Source of the DNA: Pseudomonas californiensis
GTDB taxonomy: Bacteria > Pseudomonadota > Gammaproteobacteria > Pseudomonadales > Pseudomonadaceae
Length of the DNA stretch: 64,000 nucleotides
NCBI RefSeq assembly: GCF_021147775.1
Contig: NZ_JAGTPK010000009.1
Span: 1-64,000 of the forward strand
Direction: 5' to 3'
In this document: piece by piece, positions 52,174 through 60,829 of the stretch
Layout: each line of letters opens with the position of its first letter
Numbering within the stretch: position 1 is the first letter of the stretch
Program-made: the position numbers and the translations under genes
Notes under the pieces: model-generated
Told to the model about the DNA's origin: nothing
The model's input: the letters and a program-made list of their open reading frames with translations, nothing else
The model's database searches: none

Positions 52174-52518
52174 TCAATAGGTACGAATAGGCACAACACC
52201 GTCAGGCAGGTCATGGCTGGCGGTGGTTTCAAACTGGGCAAAGAACTGCCCTGACAGTATGTGATCCAGAAATTGCGCCTGTTCTTCAGTAACCAGGCGT
52301 CTTGGCGTATAGCCATGCTCATCCGGATCAGCCAGCAGACGTGCTTTACGTTCACGTGCCACGCAGATGAACGCCCTTCTCTCCTCATCACTCATGACTG
52401 TCAAGCAGTCAGCCAGCCCTTCCAGCGACCGAACCGCCAGATCCGGGTCGAGATGGTCGTCATCCGTGAACATCAGATGCCAGATGAAATCGAATGAAAG
52501 TTCGGCGAGGGCACGCAT
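52174..52518 (-). CDS. Hypothetical protein (114 aa)
   Basis: A 114-residue acidic, mainly helical protein: DDDHLDPDLAVRSLEGLADC and DEERRAFICVARERKARLLA, with a short FLDHILSGQFFAQFET tail. No signal peptide. ATG 52518 was taken, but its ribosome site is weak; a GTG 7 codons upstream is an alternative. The stop lies close to the convergent RidA gene. It is transcribed after the acyl-CoA dehydrogenase gene with an 80-base gap. No known family is recognised. Confidence 0.55.
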   Translation of the reverse strand: MRALAELSFDFIWHLMFTDDDHLDPDLAVRSLEGLADCLTVMSDEERRAFICVARERKARLLADPDEHGYTPRRLVTEEQAQFLDHILSGQFFAQFETTASHDLPDGVVPIRTY

Positions 52519-52598
52519 AGAACAGAGTCCGTGGGTCACAATCCACGAAGATTCACCGTTCGGCGCAGTGCGGTCAAGGGCTAACTGGCAGTCAGGCT

Positions 52599-54356
52599 TC
52601 AAACCGTGAACGGCAACGGCGCCCTGGCGTGTTCGATGCTCAATACCGCCCGGGCGTGCTCGGGCATCAGGTAGGCGAAGAAGAACCGCGCGGTTTCGGG
52701 CTTGGTGAGCCGCTGCGGATCTTCAGACGGCAGCGCCTGTGACACCCGGGCAGCTCGCGTCCAGGCAAACGCCAGCAGCGTCAGACCGCACAATGTCAGA
52801 AAATCAGGGGCGACGCGGTACGGGTATTCGCTGTCCTGAAACGCATGTGCGCTGATGTCGCTGACGACCTGCTCCAGTTGCTGGCAGGCGGTGTTCAGTT
52901 GTTCAGCAAACAGGCTGCAGACCGTCAGGCTTTCGGCCAGTTGCGCCTCCTGCTTCATGACCCGTATCAGTTCGGCGACTGCGTGCCCCTGGTCGGCCAA
53001 TACCTTGCGCAGCAGCAGGTCATTGGCCTGAATCTCATTGCTGCCTTCGTAAATCATGGCAATACGGCTGTCGCGTAGCGTCTGCTCAATGACGAACTCG
53101 GTGATGTAGCCATAACCGCCAAACACCTGAAGCGCCTTGCTCGACAGATTGAAGCCCTTTTCGGTGAAAAACGCCTTGATGATCGGCGTGAGCAGATCCA
53201 CACATTGACCGGCCTGCTGGCGAACGACCGGGTCCACGTGATGCTCGGCCTGATCAAGCAGGTGCGCTGTCCAGTAACCAATCGCACGCATGCCTTCTGT
53301 ACAGGCTTTGAGTTCGAACAATGTTCGACGCATTGACGGATGGAAGTGAATGGGGTCGGCCGCTTGGGTAGCTGCGCCCTCGGGCCTGCCCGGCGCGCGC
53401 ATCTGTATGCGTTGCCTTGCATAAGCCGACGCATTCTGGCTGGCTGCCTCGGCATGACCAAGACCCTGCAGACCTACGTGCAAGCGTGCCGAACTCATCA
53501 TCACGAACATCGCCGACAGGCCTCGATGCGCCTCGCCGATCAGCCAGCCTGTAGCACCTTCGAACGCCAGTGAGCAGGTCGCACTGCCCTTGATGCCCAT
53601 TTTGTGCTCGATCCCTTCGCAGCGAACGGCATTGATCTTGCCGTCCTCCAAACGTTTGGGTACCAGAAACAGCGAGATACCGCGACTGCCAAGCGGAGAA
53701 TCCGGCAACCTGGCCAGCACCAGATGCAGGATATTGTCGGTCAGATCGTGTTCGCCGCCGGAAATAAAGATCTTGTTGCCGCTGAGCCGATAACTGCCGT
53801 CTTCGAAAGGCTCGGCGCGACAGCGCAGCAAGCCGACATCGCTGCCCGCCTGCGGCTCGGTCAGGCACATGGTCGGCAGCGCTTTACCAGTGATGATCGA
53901 CGTCAGGTAAGTGTCTTGCAGCCACTCGCTGGCATGGGTCTTCAGGCACAGGTAGGCACCCTGCGCGATACCGGTGTACATCGCCCAACTGTGATTGCAG
54001 GCGTAGAGCATTTCCTGCAACGCGGCGTCGAGCAGGTTCGGCAGCCCTTGTCCGCCCAGGCGCTCGGCACAGGCCAAGGCTGGCCAGCCTCCCTCGACGA
54101 ACGATTCATAGGCTTGTGCAAAGCCTGTGGGTGTCGTCACCTGCCCGTTTGAATACGAACAGCCTTGACGGTCACCGCTGGCATTGAGCGGCGCCAGCAC
54201 ATCGGTACTGAAGCGCCCGGCTTGCGTCAGCACTTGCATGGCCAGCGGTAGATCCAGACCAGAAAATTCGGCTGTACGGCCCCACGCCGCTGGCGCCTGC
54301 AGCCAGTGCTCCAACACAAACTGGATGTCTTGCAACGGCGGTTGGTAGTGCCACAT
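52599..54356 (-). CDS. Acyl-CoA dehydrogenase (AidB/FadE-like, C-terminal extension)
   Basis: A 585-residue FAD enzyme. The middle carries LPTMCLTEPQAGSDVGLLRC and YRLSGNKIFISGGEHDL, the FAD contacts of the beta-domain. The catalytic Glu region is seen at VFGGYGYITEFVIEQTLRDS followed by AMIYEGSNEIQ. Length is about 200 more than standard dehydrogenases because of a C-terminal helical extension (about 455-585). In P. putida the equivalent gene closes the ferulate operon after the thiolase. A role in an alternative beta-oxidation route for phenylpropanoid-CoA is inferred. Confidence 0.87.
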   Translation of the reverse strand: MWHYQPPLQDIQFVLEHWLQAPAAWGRTAEFSGLDLPLAMQVLTQAGRFSTDVLAPLNASGDRQGCSYSNGQVTTPTGFAQAYESFVEGGWPALACAERLGGQGLPNLLDAALQEMLYACNHSWAMYTGIAQGAYLCLKTHASEWLQDTYLTSIITGKALPTMCLTEPQAGSDVGLLRCRAEPFEDGSYRLSGNKIFISGGEHDLTDNILHLVLARLPDSPLGSRGISLFLVPKRLEDGKINAVRCEGIEHKMGIKGSATCSLAFEGATGWLIGEAHRGLSAMFVMMSSARLHVGLQGLGHAEAASQNASAYARQRIQMRAPGRPEGAATQAADPIHFHPSMRRTLFELKACTEGMRAIGYWTAHLLDQAEHHVDPVVRQQAGQCVDLLTPIIKAFFTEKGFNLSSKALQVFGGYGYITEFVIEQTLRDSRIAMIYEGSNEIQANDLLLRKVLADQGHAVAELIRVMKQEAQLAESLTVCSLFAEQLNTACQQLEQVVSDISAHAFQDSEYPYRVAPDFLTLCGLTLLAFAWTRAARVSQALPSEDPQRLTKPETARFFFAYLMPEHARAVLSIEHARAPLPFTV

Positions 54357-54403
54357 AGCGCCTCCATGGTCATGGCTCAGAAATACAGAGCAGCGTGGGT
54401 GGA

Positions 54404-55657
54404 TCAGCCCCGGTAAGTCGGGTTCTCGATCAGCAATGCCATGCCTTGACCGCCACCTACACAGGCCGCGGCGATGCCGTAACGCAGATTGTCTTCGCGC
54501 AGTTGTCGAGCCAGGGTCATGACCAGCCGTAATCCGGTTGCAGCCAATGGGTGGCCCAACCCCAGAGAACCACCCTGGACGTTGAGTCGGTCAGTTTCCA
54601 GCTCCAGCACCTGAGCGACGGCCAGGACTTGCGCCGCCTGCGCTTCGTTGACCTCGACCCTGCCGATATCGCTCAGTGCCAGCCCACTGCGTTGCAGCAA
54701 CAGCTCAATCGCGGGCCCCGGGCCAATACCCATGAACGCCGGGTCAACACCGACCACGGCGCTCGCGAGCAAATGCGCCAATACCGGGCCGTTGGCCTGA
54801 GAGGCCCTGCCGACCAGCGCCGCCGCTGCGCCATCGACCACCGCGCAGCTGTTGCCTGCGGTTTGCACACCGTCATCATGAATAGCGCGCAATCGCGACA
54901 AAGCTGCCAGATCAGTGGCGCGCGGATGACTGTCGCGGGTGACACTTTCCACACGTCGCGGCAGCTCTATGCCGCGCGGCTGGTGGCCGTCCAGCTTGAA
55001 ACGCTCGGTGACCACCGGGACGATCTCTGCCGCAAACCCACCCGATTGGTGGGTGCCCAGTGCCCGCTGATGACTGAGCAGCGCATAGCCGTCCGTCATC
55101 TCGCGGCTCAACCCATAGCGTCGGGCAAGGTTGTCTGCGGTTGCGATCATGTCCATGGCCGGGGCCGGGTCATAGAGCGCCTCCCAGAGAAAGTCCTTGA
55201 ACTGCACCCCAGCGCCCAGACGAAAGCCATCGCGGTGGGTGTAGGCGGCAATCGGATTACGCGACATCGACTCGGCGCCGACACACAGCGTCATTTGCCC
55301 GCCATCACGTATATGCACGGCGGCCTGGCGCAACAGCTCGAAGCCGGTCGCGCAGATGCGTTGCACTCCCAGCGCCGGCACCTGTTGCGGCACGCCGCTG
55401 TACAACCCGATGTGGCGCGGCAACAGGTAAGCATCGAAACTGGCCTGCGCCATGGACCCTGCCAGAACGTTATCCACCTGAGCCGGCTCCACGCCAGCTC
55501 GAGCCAGCACTTCACGGCCCACCTTGATACCCAGATCAATCGGTGAAATCTGCGCCAGCGCGCCGCCCAGATCAATCCATGGCGTGCGCACCGACTCCAG
55601 AATCGCAACGTCGCTGAATACCGAGTATTGTCCGCCGCCACTCATGCGACCGCTCAT
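54404..55657 (-). CDS. aat: Thiolase (acetyl-CoA acyltransferase)
   Basis: A 417-residue thiolase. The nucleophile Cys102 lies in VQRICATGFELLRQA, and the second active-site elements are VNEAQAAQV, LGHPLAATG (His) and AACVGGGQG (Cys). The first ATG at 55657 overlaps the fcs stop as ATGA, showing coupling. In Pseudomonas ferulate clusters this gene is called aat. It could cleave the beta-keto thioester made if feruloyl-CoA goes through beta-oxidation, but the main route uses Ech. It is not essential there as far as known. Confidence 0.85.
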   Translation of the reverse strand: MSGRMSGGGQYSVFSDVAILESVRTPWIDLGGALAQISPIDLGIKVGREVLARAGVEPAQVDNVLAGSMAQASFDAYLLPRHIGLYSGVPQQVPALGVQRICATGFELLRQAAVHIRDGGQMTLCVGAESMSRNPIAAYTHRDGFRLGAGVQFKDFLWEALYDPAPAMDMIATADNLARRYGLSREMTDGYALLSHQRALGTHQSGGFAAEIVPVVTERFKLDGHQPRGIELPRRVESVTRDSHPRATDLAALSRLRAIHDDGVQTAGNSCAVVDGAAAALVGRASQANGPVLAHLLASAVVGVDPAFMGIGPGPAIELLLQRSGLALSDIGRVEVNEAQAAQVLAVAQVLELETDRLNVQGGSLGLGHPLAATGLRLVMTLARQLREDNLRYGIAAACVGGGQGMALLIENPTYRG

Positions 55658-57540
55658 TCAATAGACCCTGCGCGCAATACCTCAGGGTCTTCGTTGCGAT
55701 ACAAGGCCTCGACCTTGGCAGCGCGCCACTGCAACACTGCGCGCTGGTTGATCGAACCCTTGTCGGTGATTTCACCCCGGTCGATGGAGGCAGGCTCATC
55801 GAGCAGTGCGATCCACTCCAGGCGACTGGCATTGCCGTTCGCGTCACGATTCAGGCGCGCCAGCCAATCGGCGAACCAGCTACGAACCGGCTCACTGGCC
55901 AGCACCTCGGCGTCTTTCGCATCGGCGCCAAGCCCCGCCAACTGACGGCATTCATGCAGCCGCGGAAATACCAGCGCTCCCAGGCATTCCCGGTCCGGCG
56001 CGGCGATGACCACGTCCTGCACATATGGCGAACCTTCAAGTACAGCGCGATTGCGCATCGGGCCGACGCTGACGAAAACGCCAGACGACAGTTTGAAGTC
56101 TTCGGCCAGACGCCCATCAAACATCAGGCCCAGTTCCGGTGCCGAGGGGTCGGCCAGTTTCAGTGCATCGCCGGAACAGTAAAAGCCGTCCTCGTCGAAC
56201 ACCTCCGCTGTCTGCTGCGGCGACCGCCAGTAGCCCGGCATGATGTGCGGGCCGCGAAACCGCCCTTCGAGTTTGCCATCCACCGGCACCAGTCGCACTT
56301 CGCAGCCCGGCGCAGGCAAGCCTATATAGCCAGCCATCGATAAAGGCCCGGTGGTAAAGGTGCAGGAAGGTGCAGCCTCGGTCATGCCCAGCCCGGCCAT
56401 CATGCGAATGCGTTCACCGCAATGCTGCTCGGCGACCCGGTCCAGACGATCCCAGATACTTTGCGACAGACCCGCAGCGGCGAAGAAGAACAATTTCATC
56501 CGGAAGAAGAAACGTTCACGCAGGTCAGCGTCTTTCTCCAGCGCGTTGACCAGTTCTTCCCAACCCTTGGGAACAGTGAGGTATGCGGTGGGCGAAATCT
56601 CCTTGAGGTTGCGCAGGGTTTCGGCAAAGCCCTGAGCGGTGGGCTTGCCGTTATCCAGATAGAACGTGCCACCGTTGTACAACACGATCCCCACGTTATG
56701 GCTGCCGCCAAAGGTATGGTTCCAGGGCAACCAGTCCACCAGTACCGGCGGTTCCTCACCAAACACCGGGAACGTCTGCAGCAGCATCTGCTGGTTGGCG
56801 CAGAGCATGCGCTGGGTGGTCACCACTGCTTTGGGCAGCTTGGTCGACCCGGAGGTAAACAGAAACTTGGCGATGCTGTCGGGGCCCGTGGCACTGAAGG
56901 CCGCCTCGGCTTCGGCCCCGCCCGGTTGTTCGAACAGGCTGGCAAAGCTCAACTGCCGCCTGCCGTTGAGTTGCCCGCGCACGGTGATGATCGGTGTTTC
57001 AGCTGAAATGACCGCATCGATAGCCCGCTGATACGACGCGGCATCGCTGATGAAGACCAGGCCCGGTTGCAGCACCTCACAGACATGCCGCAGTTTCGCA
57101 AAGTCCTGCGACAGCACTGAATACGCCGGTGACACCGGGCAATAAGGAATCCCGGCGTACATGGCTCCCAGTGCAATCTGCAGATGTTCGATGTCATTGC
57201 CAGACAGCAACGCCAGAGGCTTTTCGGCGGACAGTCCATAGCCGAGCAAACCCTGTGCAATGGCGCGCACGTCATCCAGCATGTCGGCATAACTGACCTT
57301 GCGCCAGCCGCCCCGGCTGTCGCGTGCCGCAATGAAGGTCTGTTGCGGACGGACCTTTGCCCAGTGCACCAGTCGGTCCAGCAGTCGCCGGGGCAACTCG
57401 GCCAACGGCTCAAGCGAGCGCATGTGCAGAATGCCTTTTTCTTCACGGACGTCGACCGCCGGATGCCCGATGGACACCTGTCGGTAACGTGGCGAATCTT
57501 CTTGGATTTGCAGCGCTGAAGAACTGATTTCGGAACTCAC
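55654..57540 (-). CDS. fcs: Feruloyl-CoA synthetase
   Basis: A 628-residue ANL-superfamily acid:CoA ligase that activates ferulate, p-coumarate and caffeate. The ATP-binding motif is FLFTSGSTKLPKAVVTT, followed by AGLGMTEAAP and YWRSPQQTAEVFDEDGFYCS, and FDGRLAEDFKLSSG replaces the usual Lys-loop. GTG 57540 has GGAGAG 7 bases upstream and gives a family-length product; the longer frame to 57582 is rejected. It is preceded by vdh (153-base gap) and overlaps the thiolase gene. Confidence 0.9.
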   Translation of the reverse strand: MSSEISSSALQIQEDSPRYRQVSIGHPAVDVREEKGILHMRSLEPLAELPRRLLDRLVHWAKVRPQQTFIAARDSRGGWRKVSYADMLDDVRAIAQGLLGYGLSAEKPLALLSGNDIEHLQIALGAMYAGIPYCPVSPAYSVLSQDFAKLRHVCEVLQPGLVFISDAASYQRAIDAVISAETPIITVRGQLNGRRQLSFASLFEQPGGAEAEAAFSATGPDSIAKFLFTSGSTKLPKAVVTTQRMLCANQQMLLQTFPVFGEEPPVLVDWLPWNHTFGGSHNVGIVLYNGGTFYLDNGKPTAQGFAETLRNLKEISPTAYLTVPKGWEELVNALEKDADLRERFFFRMKLFFFAAAGLSQSIWDRLDRVAEQHCGERIRMMAGLGMTEAAPSCTFTTGPLSMAGYIGLPAPGCEVRLVPVDGKLEGRFRGPHIMPGYWRSPQQTAEVFDEDGFYCSGDALKLADPSAPELGLMFDGRLAEDFKLSSGVFVSVGPMRNRAVLEGSPYVQDVVIAAPDRECLGALVFPRLHECRQLAGLGADAKDAEVLASEPVRSWFADWLARLNRDANGNASRLEWIALLDEPASIDRGEITDKGSINQRAVLQWRAAKVEALYRNEDPEVLRAGSIE

Positions 57541-57693
57541 GAGCGTCTCTCCATCAAGGCGCACAGACACCGGACGACGCACAGCCGTTCGTTGTGAGCG
57601 TTACAGCGCGTGGCTGTGCCTTGTTATTGTTAGGCCTGGCGTGCGAGCGGCGACAGCGGCCTGAAGGCCTGTCGGCGCGCCGCACACGTGGGT

Positions 57694-59142
57694 TCAGATC
57701 GGATAGTGCCGCGGACCGTTCTGCAGGGTCACCCAACGTAACTGGGTGAAATGCTCGATCGAAGCCTTGCCGCCAAAACTGCCGTAGCCGCTGGACTTCA
57801 CGCCGCCGAAGGGCATTTGCGCCTCGTCGTGCACGGTAGGCCCGTTGATGTGGCAGATACCGGACTCGATCCGTTGCGCCAATGCCAACGCGCGAGTGGT
57901 ATCGCGGCTGAAGATTGCGGCTGACAGGCCAAACTCGGAATCATTGGCCAGTTGCAGCAGCGCCTCGTCCCCTTCCCCACGGATCAATACCGCAACAGGC
58001 CCGAAGGACTCCTCGCGATACAGACGCATGCTGTCGGTCACGCCGTCGAGCAGTGTTGGCTGAAGAATGCTGCCCTGCAACTGCCCTCCTGCAACCAGCG
58101 TCGCGCCCTGGCTGACAGCATCGTCAATCAGCGCCTTGATGCGCGTACCGGCGCTGACGTCCACCAGCGAACCGAGCACCGATGTACTGTCGTCTGGATT
58201 GCCCGCACGCAGCGTTTCGATCTTGGCGGCGAGTTTGGCGACGAATACATCGGCCACCTTCTTGTCGACGATCAACCGTTCGGTGGACATGCAAATCTGG
58301 CCCTGATTGAAATAGGCGCCGAACGCTGCGGCCTCCACGGCGGCATCCAGATCAGCATCGTCGAGCACCAGAAATGGCGCCTTGCCGCCCAGCTCCAGCA
58401 GCGCGGGTTTGAGATGACGGGCAGAAAGCTCGCCAACGATGCGCCCGACATGAGTAGAACCGGTGAAGTTGACACGGCGCACGGCCGGGTTAGCGATCAG
58501 GCGCTCGACAATCGCTGGCGCGTCGGCCGGAGCGTTGCTGATGACATTGACCACGCCATCACCCAGTCCGGCATCCTGCAATACCTGACCGATCAGGCGA
58601 TGCACGGCCGGGCTCAGTTCCGAGGCCTTGAGTACTACGGTATTGCCACAGGCCAGCGGCATGGCGATGGCACGAGTAGCGAGGATCACCGGCGCATTCC
58701 AGGGCGCAATCCCCAACACCACCCCACAGGGCTGGCGCAGCGCCATGGCAAAACTGCCGGGCACATTGGAGGGAATGATTTCACCGTTGATCTGAGTGGT
58801 CATCGACGCTGCTTCGCGCAGCATGTTGGCCGCCAACTGCACGTTGAAGCCATACCAGTTGGCCATTGCGCCGGTTTCGCCAGCAGCAGCAATGAACTCG
58901 GCGCTGCGAGCCTGCAGTTGCTCGGCAGCCTTGAGCAGACGTGCACGACGTTCGCCCGGCGCCATTGCCGCCCAGGCAGGAAAAGCCGCCTGGGCCGCAG
59001 CGACCGCAGCGTCGGCGTCTTCGAGTGTGGCGGCGGCAACGCGCGATACCACTTCGCCGGTAACCGGGTTGCGGCGTTCAAAGGTACGTCCGTCTCGGGC
59101 GGGGCACGACTGGCCGCCAATCAGCAGGGGCACGTCCAGCAT
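57694..59142 (-). CDS. vdh: Vanillin dehydrogenase
   Basis: A 482-residue NAD(P)-dependent aldehyde dehydrogenase. LLELGGKAPFLVLDDADLDA contains the Glu, and the catalytic Cys lies in FNQGQICMSTERL. GIAPWNAPV, LKASELSP and ESFGPVAVL are further family motifs. It oxidises vanillin to vanillate, the substrate of VanAB. It lies between ech and fcs on the minus strand, exactly as in the P. putida ferulate cluster, which supports the vanillin assignment over other aldehyde dehydrogenases. Confidence 0.9.
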   Translation of the reverse strand: MLDVPLLIGGQSCPARDGRTFERRNPVTGEVVSRVAAATLEDADAAVAAAQAAFPAWAAMAPGERRARLLKAAEQLQARSAEFIAAAGETGAMANWYGFNVQLAANMLREAASMTTQINGEIIPSNVPGSFAMALRQPCGVVLGIAPWNAPVILATRAIAMPLACGNTVVLKASELSPAVHRLIGQVLQDAGLGDGVVNVISNAPADAPAIVERLIANPAVRRVNFTGSTHVGRIVGELSARHLKPALLELGGKAPFLVLDDADLDAAVEAAAFGAYFNQGQICMSTERLIVDKKVADVFVAKLAAKIETLRAGNPDDSTSVLGSLVDVSAGTRIKALIDDAVSQGATLVAGGQLQGSILQPTLLDGVTDSMRLYREESFGPVAVLIRGEGDEALLQLANDSEFGLSAAIFSRDTTRALALAQRIESGICHINGPTVHDEAQMPFGGVKSSGYGSFGGKASIEHFTQLRWVTLQNGPRHYPI

Positions 59143-59250
59143 GGTGATTCCTCTTTATTGTCTTTATCGGGAATGCAGTACAGCGATTGCTCACATTAGC
59201 GCCGTGAAGCGTACAGGCATAGCAGGCGGTCACGCCCCTATGCCCAGCGC

Positions 59251-60081
59251 TTAGCGCTTATAGGCCTGCAGGCCTGGCTTGATGCTTTTTTCGTCGAGGA
59301 ACTGTTTCATGCCCTGCTCGCGACCGCCTTCCTTGTCCAGCAGGCGGGACTGATCGAGCTTGGCGTACAGGTAATCCTCGTTCTGCTCCCAGGTCAGTTC
59401 GCGGCAACGCTTGAAGCCGTGCTTGGCAGCACGCAACACGACCGGGTTTTTTTCCAGCAGATTGAGTGCCAGATCCGTGGTCACCTGACGCAATTGCGCC
59501 AGTGGCACGCTTTCATTGACCAGGCCCATTTCTGCAGCCTTCTGACCACCAAAGGTCTTGCCGGTCATGATGTAGTACAGCGACTGGCGATGGCCAACCG
59601 TATCAGCCATGGCCTTGCTCACCAGGTTACCCGGCGGGATGCCCCAGTTGATTTCGGACAGACCAAAAGTCGCTTCGTCTGCGCAGATCGCCAGATCACA
59701 GGCCACCAGCGGGCTGAAACCGCCGCCGAAACACCAGCCATTGACCATGGCGATGGTCGGCTTGGTGTACATGCGCAGCAGTTTCCACTGCCATTGAGAG
59801 GCTTCGCGACGGATCTTTTCCTGCAGGATTTCAGGACCTGCATCAATCTCGCGGAAATACTCCTTGAGGTCCATCCCTGCCGTCCACGCTTCGCCAGCAC
59901 CGGTCAGTACCAGAACGCCCGCTTCAGGGTCCTGTTCCACGGTCTCCAACACATCGATCATCTCGCGGTTGAGGGTCGGGCTCATGGCATTGCGTTTTTC
60001 CGGGCGGTTGAGGGTGACCCATGCAATGCCTTGTTCGATCTCGACCTTGACGGTTGTCCAGCGACCTTCGTAATTGCTCAT
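59251..60081 (-). CDS. ech: Feruloyl-CoA hydratase/lyase
   Basis: A 276-residue crotonase-fold enzyme that hydrates feruloyl-CoA and cleaves it to vanillin and acetyl-CoA. MSNYEGRWTTVKVEIEQGIA starts the mature protein. AWTAGMDLKEYFREIDAG and GWCFGGGFSPLVACDLAICA supply the oxyanion hole, and EINWGIPPGNLVSKAM the catalytic Glu. The sequence tracks the characterised Pseudomonas HCHL closely along its length. The ATG at 60081 is used instead of the frame to 60132. It is the first gene of the ferulate operon; the MarR gene is divergent, 214 bases away. Confidence 0.94.
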   Translation of the reverse strand: MSNYEGRWTTVKVEIEQGIAWVTLNRPEKRNAMSPTLNREMIDVLETVEQDPEAGVLVLTGAGEAWTAGMDLKEYFREIDAGPEILQEKIRREASQWQWKLLRMYTKPTIAMVNGWCFGGGFSPLVACDLAICADEATFGLSEINWGIPPGNLVSKAMADTVGHRQSLYYIMTGKTFGGQKAAEMGLVNESVPLAQLRQVTTDLALNLLEKNPVVLRAAKHGFKRCRELTWEQNEDYLYAKLDQSRLLDKEGGREQGMKQFLDEKSIKPGLQAYKR

Positions 60082-60134
60082 GGCGATGCTCTCTTGTTCT
60101 TGGCTTGAAGATGGTTCAAAACTAAACTGCAAAT

Positions 60135-60171
60135 ATAGTTATGTCAATTAACCATTATCCTGATTAACCAT
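60135..60171. promoter_or_regulatory. Candidate operator of the MarR-type ferulate repressor
   Basis: ATAGTTA (60135-60141) and TAACCAT (60149-60155) form an imperfect dyad with a 7-base spacer. A second ATTAACCAT copy at 60163-60171 repeats the right arm after 16 bases. Both lie about 55-90 bases before the ech start. MarR-family repressors usually bind such AT-rich dyads, and the MarR gene is divergent. Whether the effector is hydroxycinnamoyl-CoA is known only by analogy. Confidence 0.5.
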
Positions 60172-60295
60172 GTTTTTTGAGCACTCCTTCCCGTTATGCT
60201 GGTCTGAGTCGTGAATGCCCCATAGCCACGGCCGCCCAACACCGGCAAACTGCTGATCTTCAGTGAAGCCCCAACCATAAAGGACTGCATTTTCA

Positions 60296-60784
60296 ATGGC
60301 CAAGCCATCCGACATCGCCGACGTCTGCCCTGTGCAGGAACAGACCTCCGAGGCGCCGTTGCCCATGGACTCTGCACTGGATGATCTGATCGGATACGCC
60401 ATGCGCCGCGCGCAGCTCAAGCTGTTCCAGAACCTGATCGGTCGCCTTTCTGCCCACGACCTGCGCCCCGCCCAGTTCTCTGCGCTGGCTATCATCGACC
60501 AGAATCCGGGGTTGATGCAGGCTGATCTGGCCAAGGCCCTCGCGATTGAGCCTCCGCAAGTCGTGCCTTTGCTGAACAAACTGGAAAGCCGCGCGCTGGC
60601 CGTGCGGGTGCGCTGCAAACCGGACAAGCGCTCTTACGGCATTTTCCTCAGCAAACCCGGTGAAACACTGCTCAAGGAGCTCAAACAGATCGCCACAGAG
60701 AGCGATCTGGATTCGACTTCCGCACTCGACACGCAAGAGCGTGAAGCACTGCTCCGGCTGCTGAAGAAGGTTTACCAGGCCTGA
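60296..60784 (+). CDS. ferR: MarR-family regulator of ferulate catabolism
   Basis: A 162-residue MarR repressor. The winged helix-turn-helix (about 60-130) includes LRPAQFSALAIIDQNPGLMQ, LAKALAIEPPQVVPLLNKLE and DKRSYGIFLSKPGETLL. The N-terminal 20 residues are a loose extension before MDSALDDLIGY. It is divergent from ech, the layout of ferR in Pseudomonas ferulate clusters. The regulator is released by hydroxycinnamoyl-CoA in related systems; that is family knowledge. Confidence 0.87.
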   Translation: MAKPSDIADVCPVQEQTSEAPLPMDSALDDLIGYAMRRAQLKLFQNLIGRLSAHDLRPAQFSALAIIDQNPGLMQADLAKALAIEPPQVVPLLNKLESRALAVRVRCKPDKRSYGIFLSKPGETLLKELKQIATESDLDSTSALDTQEREALLRLLKKVYQA

Positions 60785-60791
60785 CAGGGTT

Positions 60792-60822
60792 GCGCCGATG
60801 CCCCAGGTGGGGCTGCCGGCGC
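60792..60822. terminator. GC-rich hairpin between ferR and the porin gene
   Basis: GCGCCG (60792-60797) with inner GCCCC pairs to GGGGC and CGGCGC (60817-60822) to form a bulged stem. It lies between the convergent ends of ferR (60784) and the porin gene (60830) and may serve both. No T-run follows on the plus strand. Confidence 0.4.
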
Positions 60823-60829
60823 GACGTGT

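Noticed and set aside
57952..59199. 415-codon frame antisense to vdh
   Set aside because: It is produced by third-position GC bias opposite a clear aldehyde dehydrogenase.
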